Positions 44,544-52,929 of a DNA stretch of 64,000 nt are shown here, piece by piece (positions within the stretch are counted from its first letter, which is position 1; each line of letters starts with the position of its first letter). The position numbers were made by a program, and so were the translations under genes. The stretch is from Lacinutrix algicola (GTDB lineage: Bacteria; Bacteroidota; Bacteroidia; Flavobacteriales; Flavobacteriaceae): NCBI RefSeq assembly GCF_001418085.1, contig NZ_LIQH01000022.1, positions 1-64,000 on the forward strand, written 5' to 3'. Below the pieces are notes generated by a model. The model did not search any database. It was not told the DNA's origin and was given only the letters and a program-made list of their open reading frames with translations.

Positions 44544-45668
44544 ATGTTTTTTATCATTGGAATTTTTATAGCTATTTTCCTTTCGCTTCTTTTATTAGTA
44601 AAAGCTAAAAAAACACGTGCAGATAAAATTCTTTTTATCTGGCTCATTTTAATTTCTGTACTTCAAATATTTAGATATTTTTATGTTTCTGGATATTTTT
44701 TTGAACACCCTAATTGGCTTGGGATAGAGCTAGTATTACCTGTTTTACACGGAGTATTGTTATATCTCTATGTTATAGAAATTACGGGAAACACTATTAA
44801 AAAGAAATGTAGTGTGTTTTTACATTTTCTACCTTCTATTATTTTGTTAGTACTAACAATACCTTTTTTTCAATTAACTAACGAACAGAAAATACTTGTT
44901 TATCAAAATAATGGAGAAGGTTTTGAATGGTTTGTGTTTATAGAAGGATTAATAGTTGTGATTTCTGGTTTAGCTTATTCTATTTGGTCTTTAATAGTTA
45001 TAAATAGACACCAAAAAAACATAGAAGATATATTTTCAAATACGGAAAAAAAGAAGTTACAGTGGTTAAAAATCTTATCGATTGGTAATGGTATTATATT
45101 TATGTTAGCTCTCTTTTTTGAAACAAATGTCACTTATACAGCAATAGCATTCTTAGTTTTATTTATAGGTTTTTTCGGAATTAATCAATTGAATATTTTT
45201 TCCTCTAATAGAGGTGAGATAGAAACATTAAATAAAGAACAACTTGTAGAAAATAAAAAAGTAAATAGTAATGAAATTTCTAAAAAAAGTGTTCCAAAAG
45301 AGAAGTATGCTAAGTCAGGTTTAACTAAAGAGAGTGTTTCGGAGATTTATGCGGCTCTCAAAGATGTGATGGCTAAAAAGGCATATTATAAAAATCCAGA
45401 ACTCACTTTAGTAGAATTAGCCAAAATTTTAAATATACACCCTAATTATTTATCGCAAGTCATTAATGAAATTGAAGGCAAAAATTTTCATAATTATATT
45501 AATGGTCTTCGAATAAAAGAGTTCATTAAATTGGCATCCATTGAAGAAAATAAAAAGTATACAAAAATTTCTTTAGCTTATGATTGTGGTTTTAATACAA
45601 AGTCAACATTCAACAAGTATTTTAAACTACAAACAGGAAAAACACCAACAGATTTTTTCAATTCTTAA
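44544..45668 (+). CDS. Membrane-bound AraC-family regulator
   Basis: A 374-residue protein with about seven transmembrane segments in residues 1-215 and an AraC-type DNA-binding domain at about 265-374 (LTLVELAKILNIHPNYLSQVINE first helix-turn-helix, ISLAYDCGFNTKSTFNKYFK second, GKTPTDFF ending). This arrangement is common in Flavobacteriaceae and suggests a signal sensed at the membrane is passed to the DNA. The target is not known; it has no co-directional partner in an operon. Confidence 0.9.
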   Translation: MFFIIGIFIAIFLSLLLLVKAKKTRADKILFIWLILISVLQIFRYFYVSGYFFEHPNWLGIELVLPVLHGVLLYLYVIEITGNTIKKKCSVFLHFLPSIILLVLTIPFFQLTNEQKILVYQNNGEGFEWFVFIEGLIVVISGLAYSIWSLIVINRHQKNIEDIFSNTEKKKLQWLKILSIGNGIIFMLALFFETNVTYTAIAFLVLFIGFFGINQLNIFSSNRGEIETLNKEQLVENKKVNSNEISKKSVPKEKYAKSGLTKESVSEIYAALKDVMAKKAYYKNPELTLVELAKILNIHPNYLSQVINEIEGKNFHNYINGLRIKEFIKLASIEENKKYTKISLAYDCGFNTKSTFNKYFKLQTGKTPTDFFNS

Positions 45669-45858
45669 CTCGGTTTTTATATATAATTAGCTTTCCTTGT
45701 AAATACATACTACATGTATTGTAAGTTTGTTTTTTTATAAAACTCAGTGAAATCAATGGTTCTTTAGTAGCTACTTGTAAGCACGTACATGTTTATTTAT
45801 TTTACTTAAAGGGAAGACCTTCTGATATTTAAAACCAACACATCTTTGTGAAAAAATA

Positions 45859-45890
45859 TGCGCAATGAAATAATTCATGCGCCAATATAA
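45859..45890 (+). promoter_or_regulatory. 5' hairpin in the small lipoprotein leader
   Basis: GCGC-A-ATGAA and TTCAT-GCGC form a hairpin with a one-base bulge and an ATAA loop. It begins a few bases after the start predicted from a CATCTTTG -7-like element (45841-45848). It may stabilise the mRNA 5' end. Confidence 0.35.
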
Positions 45891-45902
45891 AATTTTACAA
45901 AA

Positions 45903-46109
45903 ATGAAGACAAAGAAGTTTTATTTATCTATTATGGTTTTTACTATGTTTTTGGCATTGAGTTCATGTAGTCTTGGTGACGACGACAATAATATTGTTGA
46001 AAGAAATGATGATGATGGAGATGGTGTTGTAAATGTTATTGATGAGTGTGCACATACACCAGAAGGAGTAGAGGTTGATGCTGTTGGATGTCCTATTGAA
46101 ATAGATTGA
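45903..46109 (+). CDS. Small lipoprotein with a thrombospondin type 3-like calcium loop
   Basis: A 68-residue lipoprotein. The signal peptide ends in LALSSC with an acylated Cys at about 22. The mature part is acidic and contains one DDDGDGVVNVIDEC-type loop followed by HTPEGVEVDAVGCP, a thrombospondin type 3 repeat ending, which normally binds Ca2+. Such repeats usually come in multiples, often next to OmpA domains; here there is just one. The function is unknown. Confidence 0.8.
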   Translation: MKTKKFYLSIMVFTMFLALSSCSLGDDDNNIVERNDDDGDGVVNVIDECAHTPEGVEVDAVGCPIEID

Positions 46110-46126
46110 TACTATGCAGAAGTTTT

Positions 46127-46172
46127 ATTGTGCTGAATCAAGATTTTGTTTTTATTCAGCACAATTTTCATT
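46127..46172 (+). terminator. Terminator of the small lipoprotein gene
   Basis: ATTGTGCTGAAT (46127-46138) and ATTCAGCACAAT (46154-46165) form a perfect 12-bp stem with a 15-base T-rich loop. A T-rich run follows. Confidence 0.75.
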
Positions 46173-46273
46173 TCTAATCTTGATATCAAGAGTCAAAATT
46201 TATTTTAAAACTGTGTTATTTGCATTTTTTTTTAGTTAGAAACGTGACTATAGTTCTTTAATAATCATTTCTT

Positions 46274-47167
46274 TTAAGCAGTCAACTCTCTAAACATACT
46301 CTCTAAACTCGCATTTTTCTGATTTAGCTGAAGAATCTTCAACTCATTATCATGTGCAAAATCAAAAACATGAGAGCGCATATCTTCCTTTGTAGAAAAG
46401 GTGATTTCGTAAATAAAATCATGTGTATTTTTAACGCTTTTGGTATTCGGTAGTTTTAACAAAAAAGCATCTTCAACTCTGTAATCAAACTCCACAATAA
46501 CTATTTGTTCTTGTCCTTCGCGTAATTCGGTTAGTTTTTTATTAGCAACAATTTCACCTTTATTAATTATTATAACACGATCACACATCGCTTCTACCTC
46601 TTGCATAATGTGCGTAGATAGAAAAACAGTTTTCTCCTTCCCAATAGATTTTATAAGGTTTCTTATATCTACTAATTGATTAGGGTCTAAACCAGTTGTA
46701 GGTTCATCTAAAATTAAAACATCGGGATTATGTAATAATGCATTTGCTAAGCCAACACGTTGTCTGTAACCTTTAGATAGTGCACTCATTTTTTTATGAG
46801 CTTCCGGACCTAAGCCTGTAAGTTCAATAACTTCTTCAATTCTAGATTTACTTACTTTATAAACATCGGCATTAAAAGCTAAATATTCACGAACGTATTG
46901 TTCTAAGTATAAAGGATTATGTTCTGGTAAATAACCAACACTTTGCTGTACTTGTTTTGCTTCAGATAAAATTGGATGTCCATTTACGGTTGCCTTACCT
47001 TCGGTAGGACTAATAAAAGTGGTCAATATTTTCATCATTGTAGATTTTCCTGCTCCATTTGGACCAAGAAACCCAACTATTTCTGGCTTTTTAATTTCAA
47101 AAGACACATTGTTTAATGCTTTCTGTTCACCATAAATTTTCGTTACATTTTCAACCTTTATTGACAT
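46274..47167 (-). CDS. gldA: Gliding motility ABC transporter ATPase GldA
   Basis: A 297-residue ABC ATPase with Walker A GPNGAGKS (about 38-45), signature LSKGYRQRVGLANAL (about 137-151) and Walker B VLILDEPTTGLDP (about 158-170). The start at 47167 (MSIKVENVTKIYG) is preferred over 47185 because a good promoter predicts transcription beginning near 47177, inside the longer frame. GldA with GldF and GldG forms an ABC transporter linked to gliding and T9SS function; gldF/gldG are not adjacent here. Confidence 0.92.
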   Translation of the reverse strand: MSIKVENVTKIYGEQKALNNVSFEIKKPEIVGFLGPNGAGKSTMMKILTTFISPTEGKATVNGHPILSEAKQVQQSVGYLPEHNPLYLEQYVREYLAFNADVYKVSKSRIEEVIELTGLGPEAHKKMSALSKGYRQRVGLANALLHNPDVLILDEPTTGLDPNQLVDIRNLIKSIGKEKTVFLSTHIMQEVEAMCDRVIIINKGEIVANKKLTELREGQEQIVIVEFDYRVEDAFLLKLPNTKSVKNTHDFIYEITFSTKEDMRSHVFDFAHDNELKILQLNQKNASLESMFRELTA

Positions 47168-47182
47168 CTTATAATCTTTCTT

Positions 47183-47211
47183 CAAAAATAAACATTCTGT
47201 AATTTAAACAA
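47183..47211 (-). promoter_or_regulatory. Promoter of gldA
   Basis: On the minus strand TTG (47209-47211), an 18-base spacer and TATTTTTG (47183-47190) match the flavobacterial consensus. The predicted start, about 47177, supports the shorter gldA start codon. Confidence 0.65.
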
Positions 47212-47271
47212 GACTTTGTGCAGAAATCTTTAAATTTTTATATAAAACCTTAAAATTCATGCTTTAGTATT

Positions 47272-47300
47272 TTGATTTGTTAAATATTTATTTACTTTAG
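47272..47300 (+). promoter_or_regulatory. Promoter of the aromatic operon
   Basis: TTG at 47272-47274, an 18-base spacer and TACTTTAG at 47293-47300 fit the consensus with one mismatch. Transcription would start about 8 bases before the leader peptide ATG. Confidence 0.5.
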
Positions 47301-47313
47301 CACTATAATTATA

Positions 47314-47391
47314 ATGACAACAATTCAAAATACATATTACAGCTGGTTCTATTTCTTTTTTAACAAAAAGAACGAGACTGCGTATATGTAA
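47314..47391 (+). CDS. Aromatic-rich leader peptide of the phe/tyr operon
   Basis: A 25-codon open frame, ATG to TAA, with nine aromatic residues. Residues 8-16 read YYSWFYFFF, and Tyr24 is near the end. It is followed after 25 bases by a strong terminator hairpin and then by pheA, an aminotransferase, tyrA and DAHP synthase. Segment TTCTTTTT (within the Phe codons) pairs with AAAAAGAA (47364-47372 region), and CGAGACT (47373-47379) is complementary to AGTCTCG, the 5' arm of the terminator. This is the layout of ribosome-mediated attenuation responding to charged Phe/Tyr/Trp tRNAs. Nothing here is known from experiment; translation of the peptide is inferred. Confidence 0.75.
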   Translation: MTTIQNTYYSWFYFFFNKKNETAYM

Positions 47392-47416
47392 TTTTTACAA
47401 ACATATATTTTCAATT

Positions 47417-47446
47417 AAGTCTCGATATCTATCGAGACTTTTTTTG
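47417..47446 (+). terminator. Attenuator terminator before pheA
   Basis: AAGTCTCGAT (47417-47426) and ATCGAGACTT (47431-47440) form a 10-bp perfect stem with loop ATCT, followed by T residues. The 5' arm is also complementary to CGAGACT in the end of the leader peptide frame, giving a competing antiterminator. Confidence 0.85.
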
Positions 47447-47495
47447 TTTAATACTTTAAGTAAAAGCAGGAATATCATTAAATAAAATTAAAATT

Positions 47496-48323
47496 TTGAT
47501 TAAAACAGTAGCTATACAAGGAATAAAAGGATCATTTCACCACATCGTGTCGCAAGATTATTTTGGTGCAGATACAGCTGTAAATGAATGCTTGTCTTTC
47601 GACGAAACTGTAGATGCTTTACTATCAGGTAAAACAGAAGTAGCTATTATGGCTCTAGAAAACTCTATTGCAGGTTCAATTATACCTAATTATGCTTTGA
47701 TAGATAATAATAACCTTCATATTGTTGGTGAGTATTATTTAGATATACAGCACAATTTAATGGCATTGCCAAATCAAAGTATTGAGGATATTAAAGAGGT
47801 GCATTCACATCCAATGGCATTATTACAATGTAAAGCGTTCTTTAAAAATTATCCACATATAAAATTAGTTGAAGACAAAGATACAGCAGATGTTGCCAAG
47901 CGAATACAAGATAAAAACCTTAAAGGTATTGCTGCCGTAGCAAGTAGTTTAGCAGCTTCAATATTCGAATTAAATATTATTGCAGAAAGTATTCAGACTA
48001 TTAAGCATAACGAAACACGTTTTGTAATTGTTAAGCAAAATAATTCTGAAATTAATACAAATGAAATCAATAAAGCATCAATTAAATTCGAACTCGATCA
48101 CAAACGTGGAAGCTTAGCCGCAATTCTCAATGTTTTAAGCGATTGCAAGCTAAACTTGACAAAAATACAATCTCTACCTAAAATAGAAACACCTTGGCTT
48201 TATGCCTTTTTTGTAGATGTGACTTTTGATGATTATAAGGATTTTGATAAAGCAAAAGCAGTAATAGAGATAATGGCAACACATTTAAAAGTATTAGGCG
48301 AATATAAAAACGCAAAGAAATAA
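47496..48323 (+). CDS. pheA: Prephenate dehydratase
   Basis: A 275-residue enzyme converting prephenate to phenylpyruvate. The start appears to be TTG (no ATG in frame upstream), giving IKTVAIQGIKGSFHH, the normal beginning. The catalytic domain includes NSIAGSIIPNYALI (about 57-70) and the NETRFVIV motif (about 169-176), and the ACT domain (about 190-275) includes KRGSLAAILNVL for Phe feedback. No chorismate mutase is fused here; that activity is in the DAHP synthase of the same operon. Its stop overlaps the next start (TAATG). Confidence 0.93.
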   Translation: MIKTVAIQGIKGSFHHIVSQDYFGADTAVNECLSFDETVDALLSGKTEVAIMALENSIAGSIIPNYALIDNNNLHIVGEYYLDIQHNLMALPNQSIEDIKEVHSHPMALLQCKAFFKNYPHIKLVEDKDTADVAKRIQDKNLKGIAAVASSLAASIFELNIIAESIQTIKHNETRFVIVKQNNSEINTNEINKASIKFELDHKRGSLAAILNVLSDCKLNLTKIQSLPKIETPWLYAFFVDVTFDDYKDFDKAKAVIEIMATHLKVLGEYKNAKK

Positions 48324-49462
48324 TGGAAGTAGCAAATAGATTACATAGCGTTGAAGAGTACTACTTTTCTAAGAAATTAAAGGAAGTTAATTCTTTGATT
48401 TTACAAGGTAAGCCAATTATTAATTTAGGAATTGGTAGTCCAGATTTACAACCACCAGGAAAAGTAATTTCGGCAATTACAGAAAGTTTTAAAGATGGGA
48501 GAGCTCACAAATATCAAAGCTATCAAGGTATACCAGAATTAAGAGAAGCGATAGCCGGTTTTTATAAAACACATTTTCAAGTGGATGTAAATGCTACTAC
48601 AGAAGTTTTACCATTAATGGGAAGTAAGGAAGGTATTATGCATATTTCTATGGCCTTTTTAAATGAAGGTGATGCGGTATTAATACCTAATCCAGGATAC
48701 CCAACATATACTTCTGTTACTAAGTTGTTACAAGCAGAGCCTATATTTTACAATTTAGACACAGAAAATAATTGGTGTCCAAATATAGAAGAACTTGAAA
48801 AACAAGATTTAAGTAAGGTTAAAATAATGTGGTTAAATTATCCACATATGCCAACTGGAGCAAAAGCAACTAAAGCAGTTTTTGAAAGCTTAATTACTTT
48901 TGCTAAAAAGCATGATATTTTATTGGTAAATGATAATCCTTATAGTTTTATTTTAAACAAGGAGCCGTTAAGTATTTTAAGTATAGAGGGCGCTAAAGAT
49001 GTATGTTTAGAGTTAAATTCTTTAAGTAAAACATTTAATATGGCTGGCTGGAGAGTTGGTATGTTACTTGGTAATAACGAGTTGCTAAATGCGGTTTTAA
49101 AAGTGAAAAGTAATATGGATTCTGGTATGTTTTATGGCATACAACAAGGTGCTATTGAAGCTTTAAACTCATCAAAAATGTGGTTTGTAAGTTTAAATAA
49201 TATTTATGAAAAACGTCGTAAACTAGTTTGGGAATTAGCGACTAAATTAAATTGTTCTTTCGATGAGAATGCAACAGGATTGTTTGTTTGGGCAAAATTG
49301 CCAGCGGCTCTTAATTCAGAAGCATTTATAGACAAGTTATTAAAAGAACATAATCTTTTTATAACACCTGGAACCATTTTTGGAAGTCAAGGAGAGGGCT
49401 ATGTGCGTTTTTCATTATGTGCAACAGTCAAAGAATTAGAAGAAGCTATAACAAGAGTATGA
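48323..49462 (+). CDS. PLP aminotransferase class I/II, aromatic pathway
   Basis: A 379-residue fold-type I aminotransferase. PLP contacts are seen in NYPHMPTGA (about 172-180), NDNPYSF (about 208-214) and the lysine in LNSLSKTFNMAGWRVG (about 233-248). It lies between pheA and tyrA, overlapping each, which suggests it transaminates phenylpyruvate and hydroxyphenylpyruvate, although the subgroup is closer to Asp/LL-DAP aminotransferases. It overlaps pheA by one base and tyrA by four. Confidence 0.9.
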   Translation: MEVANRLHSVEEYYFSKKLKEVNSLILQGKPIINLGIGSPDLQPPGKVISAITESFKDGRAHKYQSYQGIPELREAIAGFYKTHFQVDVNATTEVLPLMGSKEGIMHISMAFLNEGDAVLIPNPGYPTYTSVTKLLQAEPIFYNLDTENNWCPNIEELEKQDLSKVKIMWLNYPHMPTGAKATKAVFESLITFAKKHDILLVNDNPYSFILNKEPLSILSIEGAKDVCLELNSLSKTFNMAGWRVGMLLGNNELLNAVLKVKSNMDSGMFYGIQQGAIEALNSSKMWFVSLNNIYEKRRKLVWELATKLNCSFDENATGLFVWAKLPAALNSEAFIDKLLKEHNLFITPGTIFGSQGEGYVRFSLCATVKELEEAITRV

Positions 49463-50313
49463 TTAATAATATATACATAATAGGTGTTGGTTTAATAGGC
49501 GGAAGTTTAGCCTTAGATATAAAAAGCAAACGACCAGATATTACCGTTTACGGTATAGATAGTAGCGAACAGCATTTAAACGAAGCTTTAGAGTTAAATG
49601 TTATAGATGCAAAAGCAACGTTAGACGATTTAGATAAGGCAGACTTAGTAATATTGTCTATTCCTGTAGATGCAGCTGTAGAATTAGTGCCTAAAGTTTT
49701 AGATAAAGTTTCAGATTTCGGTCTTGTGGTAGACGTAGGTTCTACCAAATTAGATATTTGTAAAGTGGTAGAAACGCATTCAAAAAGGAGAAATTTTTTA
49801 GCCATGCATCCTATTGCAGGAACAGAGTTTTCTGGACCAAAAGCAGCTATTTTAGATTTATTTCAGCATAAAACGAATATTATATGCGAAGTAGAAAAAA
49901 CAGCCTTTAAGCTTCAAGAAAAAGCATTAAACCTGTTTTCTGAAATAGGAATGAGAATGCGTTACATGAACCCAGAAGCGCATGATAAACATATTGCTTA
50001 CGTGTCGCATTTATCCCACATAAGTGCATTTATGTTGGGTAAAACAGTAATAGAAAAAGAAAAGAACGAACGCGATATTTTCGATATGGCAGGTTCTGGT
50101 TTCGAAAGTACGGTACGTTTAGCTAAGAGTTCGCCAGCAATGTGGACACCAATTTTTAAACAGAATAGAGAGAACGTAATAGAAAGTTTAGAAGGTTACA
50201 TAGCTAACTTAACGCAGTTTAAAAACATGATGAAGAACGACGATTTTGAAGGTGTTTTTAATGAAATGAAAGACACAAATTATATTAAACAAATATTAAA
50301 CGGATTAAAATAA
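49459..50313 (+). CDS. tyrA: Prephenate dehydrogenase
   Basis: A 284-residue TyrA. The start at 49459 gives the Rossmann loop at once (GVGLIGGSLALDI, residues 8-20) and forms an ATGA overlap with the aminotransferase; an upstream in-frame ATG at 49417 lies inside that gene and is rejected. HPIAGTEFSGP (about 116-126) and HDKHIAYVSHLSH (about 175-187) hold catalytic residues. It makes 4-hydroxyphenylpyruvate with NAD(P)+. There is no fused ACT domain. Confidence 0.94.
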   Translation: MINNIYIIGVGLIGGSLALDIKSKRPDITVYGIDSSEQHLNEALELNVIDAKATLDDLDKADLVILSIPVDAAVELVPKVLDKVSDFGLVVDVGSTKLDICKVVETHSKRRNFLAMHPIAGTEFSGPKAAILDLFQHKTNIICEVEKTAFKLQEKALNLFSEIGMRMRYMNPEAHDKHIAYVSHLSHISAFMLGKTVIEKEKNERDIFDMAGSGFESTVRLAKSSPAMWTPIFKQNRENVIESLEGYIANLTQFKNMMKNDDFEGVFNEMKDTNYIKQILNGLK

Positions 50314-50326
50314 CATCAATTTCTTG

Positions 50327-50366
50327 TAAGGTTACTGTACTAAACTCGTTTTAGTAGTTAGCCTTA
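50327..50366 (+). other. Imperfect intercistronic hairpin between tyrA and DAHP synthase
   Basis: TAAGG (50327-50331) pairs with CCTTA (50362-50366), and ACTAAA (50339-50344) with TTTAGT (50350-50355), with mismatches in between. No T tract follows, so it is not a plain terminator. It may be an mRNA stability or processing element. Confidence 0.4.
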
Positions 50367-50388
50367 TAAGTGCAATAAAAGTAGGATT

Positions 50389-51474
50389 ATGGAAAATAAA
50401 AAAGAAATGAGAAACTGGTTAAATGAGATGAATTTAGAGCATCCATTAGTAATCGCTGGACCTTGTAGTGCAGAGACAGAAGAGCAAGTTTTAAAAATAG
50501 CTCATGAGCTTAAAGATACAGATGTTAGTTATTTTAGAGCAGGTATTTGGAAACCACGTACACGTCCAGGAATGTTTGAAGGTGTTGGTGCTTTAGGTTT
50601 AAATTGGCTTAAAAAAGTAAAAGAAGAAACAGGAATGAAAACCTGTACAGAGGTTGCAAATGCTGCACACGTAAAGTTAGCGATAGAAAATGATGTAGAT
50701 TTACTTTGGATTGGTGCACGATCTACTGTAAGTCCATTTATTATGCAAGAATTAGCAGATGCTTTAGCTGGAACAGATAAAATTGTTTTAGTTAAAAATC
50801 CAGTAAATCCAGATTTAGCCTTATGGTTAGGTGGAATTGAAAGATTATACACTGCTGGTATTAAAAATTTAGGAGCAATACACAGAGGGTTTTCAACATA
50901 TGAAAAAACTAAATATAGAAACATTCCAGAATGGCAATTGGCTATAGAGTTTCAAAACAGATTTCCAGATTTACCATTAATTAACGATCCATCGCATATT
51001 ACAGGAAAGCGTGATATGGTTTTCGATGTGTCTCAAACGGCTTTAGATCTTAATTTCGATGGATTAATGATCGAAACACATTTCGATCCAGATAACGCAT
51101 GGAGTGATGCTGCACAGCAAGTAACACCAAAGGCATTAGTGCAAATGATGGAGGATTTAAAAATTAGAAAACAAACAGATCCTGAAGCAGAGTACAACAA
51201 AGAGTTAACTAATTTAAGGGCTCAAATAGATGTTGTAGATAACCAACTTATAGATTTAATGGGTAAGCGTATGCAAGTAGCAGATGGTATAGGTCAATTA
51301 AAGAAACAAAAAAATGTTGCTGTTTTACAAAGTAAGCGTTGGAACGAGATTTTAGGTAAAATGGTACTTCAAGGAGACGAAAAAGGTTTAAGTGAAGAGT
51401 TTATTTTAAAACTGTTTAAAGCAGTGCATCAAGAGTCTATTAACCACCAAGAGAAAGTTATTAAGAGCAAGTAA
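50389..51474 (+). CDS. Bifunctional DAHP synthase / chorismate mutase
   Basis: A 361-residue fusion. Residues 1-260 are DAHP synthase (family I-beta type, with AGPCSAE at about 19-25, GIWKPRTRPGMFEGVG and the metal-binding NDPSHITGKR), and residues about 275-361 are an AroQ chorismate mutase (LRAQIDVVDNQLIDLMGKRM). It thus supplies the first aromatic step and the chorismate-to-prephenate step feeding PheA and TyrA. The mutase domain may mediate feedback, as in related enzymes. It is the last gene of the operon before a terminator. Confidence 0.94.
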   Translation: MENKKEMRNWLNEMNLEHPLVIAGPCSAETEEQVLKIAHELKDTDVSYFRAGIWKPRTRPGMFEGVGALGLNWLKKVKEETGMKTCTEVANAAHVKLAIENDVDLLWIGARSTVSPFIMQELADALAGTDKIVLVKNPVNPDLALWLGGIERLYTAGIKNLGAIHRGFSTYEKTKYRNIPEWQLAIEFQNRFPDLPLINDPSHITGKRDMVFDVSQTALDLNFDGLMIETHFDPDNAWSDAAQQVTPKALVQMMEDLKIRKQTDPEAEYNKELTNLRAQIDVVDNQLIDLMGKRMQVADGIGQLKKQKNVAVLQSKRWNEILGKMVLQGDEKGLSEEFILKLFKAVHQESINHQEKVIKSK

Positions 51475-51510
51475 AACTTGTTTTACTTAATAAAATACTT
51501 ATTTTAGTAA

Positions 51511-51547
51511 AAAAAATCTGATACATTTTTTGTGTCAGATTTTTTTT
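51511..51547 (+). terminator. Terminator of the aromatic operon
   Basis: AAAAAATCTGATACA (51511-51525) and TGTGTCAGATTTTTT (51531-51545) form a 15-pair stem with one T-G pair and a five-base T loop, followed by T residues. Confidence 0.9.
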
Positions 51548-51571
51548 GCTTAAATCTAAACCAACCAACCA

Positions 51572-52924
51572 ATGAAGAAAAATAGTTTAACTATATTTTT
51601 TGTTTTTTATGCGTTAGTATTTGTTGACGCTCAAGATAATGTAAATAACTATATTCCTAGTACATTAGATTCGATAGAGAATTATTTAGGTAGAATTAAT
51701 AAGGCTCAAATAGGTAAGATAAAAGGTAAGCACGCTTCTAAAATTAGGGAAGTTTATAAAGATAGAGACGAGAAAGTAGTTAAAGCTATTAATGACAGTA
51801 CTTATTATTTTAATCCTCAAGTTAAAAAAGATTTAGATGTAATTCTTAATACTATCTATTCTGCAAACCCTGAAATAAATACCAAAGACTATAGTTTTTT
51901 TATTAATAATTCACCAGTGCCAAATGCTGGTTGTTATGGTGATGGCATGTTCGAAATTAATTTAGGTTTGTTCGATGTTTTAGAATCTGATGATGAATTA
52001 TCGTCAATAATTTGTCACGAAATTGCACATAAGTTATTAGAGCATTCTATTAATAATGTTTCAAATAACATTACAATTCTTAATTCTAAAGAGACAAAAG
52101 CAAAAGTAAAAAAGCTAAAACGAAAAAAGTACGGACAAACTAGAGCTGCACTTTCTATTATAGACGAATTAAGTATTGATATTTTAGACCATTCTCAAGA
52201 GGTTGAAGCTCAAGCGGATTCTTTGGGTTATGTTTTGTTTAGTAAAACAAAATACTCAAAGTCTAATGTAACAAGTGCATTGCTGAAGCTGAAAAAAGTT
52301 GATGATATGATGATGCATCATAATGTGCATTTAGATAGCGTATTCAATTTTGAAAGCTATCCATTTAAAAGGTATTGGATGAAGAAAACAACTTCAATTT
52401 TTGATACTGAAGAAAAAATAAACGAATTTAAACTAGATTCAGATACTATACAAACACATCCGGAAATAGAGTTTAGAATAAATAAATTAATAACGGAGTT
52501 TGATATACTTGAGAATGAAAAAGCAACGTCATTAAATCAAATTAAAGGGATTAAAACAGTAGCTAATATGCAAAGCATAAAGTATACTGTAGATTTAAAT
52601 TTTTTAGACCTAGCAATCTATCAATTAATAGAAAAATATAGCAATAAAAAAATCACTAAAGATTTTTATTACACCACAATGGCGACTGTTTTAGAGAAAA
52701 TATATCTAGCCTCAAAAAATCATAAATTAGGTAAATATGTGCAACGCTCAAATAATTTTTCAGACGAAAAACAATTAAATAATATTAGGCTTTTTATACA
52801 CAATTTAGAACTTTCCGAGATTGCTAAAATTGGTCAAGCTTTCTGTAATTCAAACATAGAAAAAATTGATAATACTATCGCTTTTAGTACAATTCAAACT
52901 TTTTTTAATTCAATAACTAAATAA
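51572..52924 (+). CDS. Secreted M48-type metalloprotease
   Basis: A 450-residue protein with a signal peptide (ending VFVDAQ). The M48 zinc site is HEIAHKLLEH (His149-Glu150-x2-His153), and the third ligand is in QEVEAQADSLG (about 209-219). NAGCYGDGMFEINLGLFD (about 119-136) is the usual strand before the site. The C-terminal 230 residues are helical and unlike known domains. Possibly a periplasmic protease; it is co-transcribed with the next gene, which starts five bases downstream. Confidence 0.88.
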   Translation: MKKNSLTIFFVFYALVFVDAQDNVNNYIPSTLDSIENYLGRINKAQIGKIKGKHASKIREVYKDRDEKVVKAINDSTYYFNPQVKKDLDVILNTIYSANPEINTKDYSFFINNSPVPNAGCYGDGMFEINLGLFDVLESDDELSSIICHEIAHKLLEHSINNVSNNITILNSKETKAKVKKLKRKKYGQTRAALSIIDELSIDILDHSQEVEAQADSLGYVLFSKTKYSKSNVTSALLKLKKVDDMMMHHNVHLDSVFNFESYPFKRYWMKKTTSIFDTEEKINEFKLDSDTIQTHPEIEFRINKLITEFDILENEKATSLNQIKGIKTVANMQSIKYTVDLNFLDLAIYQLIEKYSNKKITKDFYYTTMATVLEKIYLASKNHKLGKYVQRSNNFSDEKQLNNIRLFIHNLELSEIAKIGQAFCNSNIEKIDNTIAFSTIQTFFNSITK

Positions 52925-52929
52925 CCAAA

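Noticed and set aside
49417-49458. Upstream start for tyrA
   Set aside because: It lies inside the aminotransferase gene; the ATGA overlap at 49459 starts precisely at the Rossmann loop.
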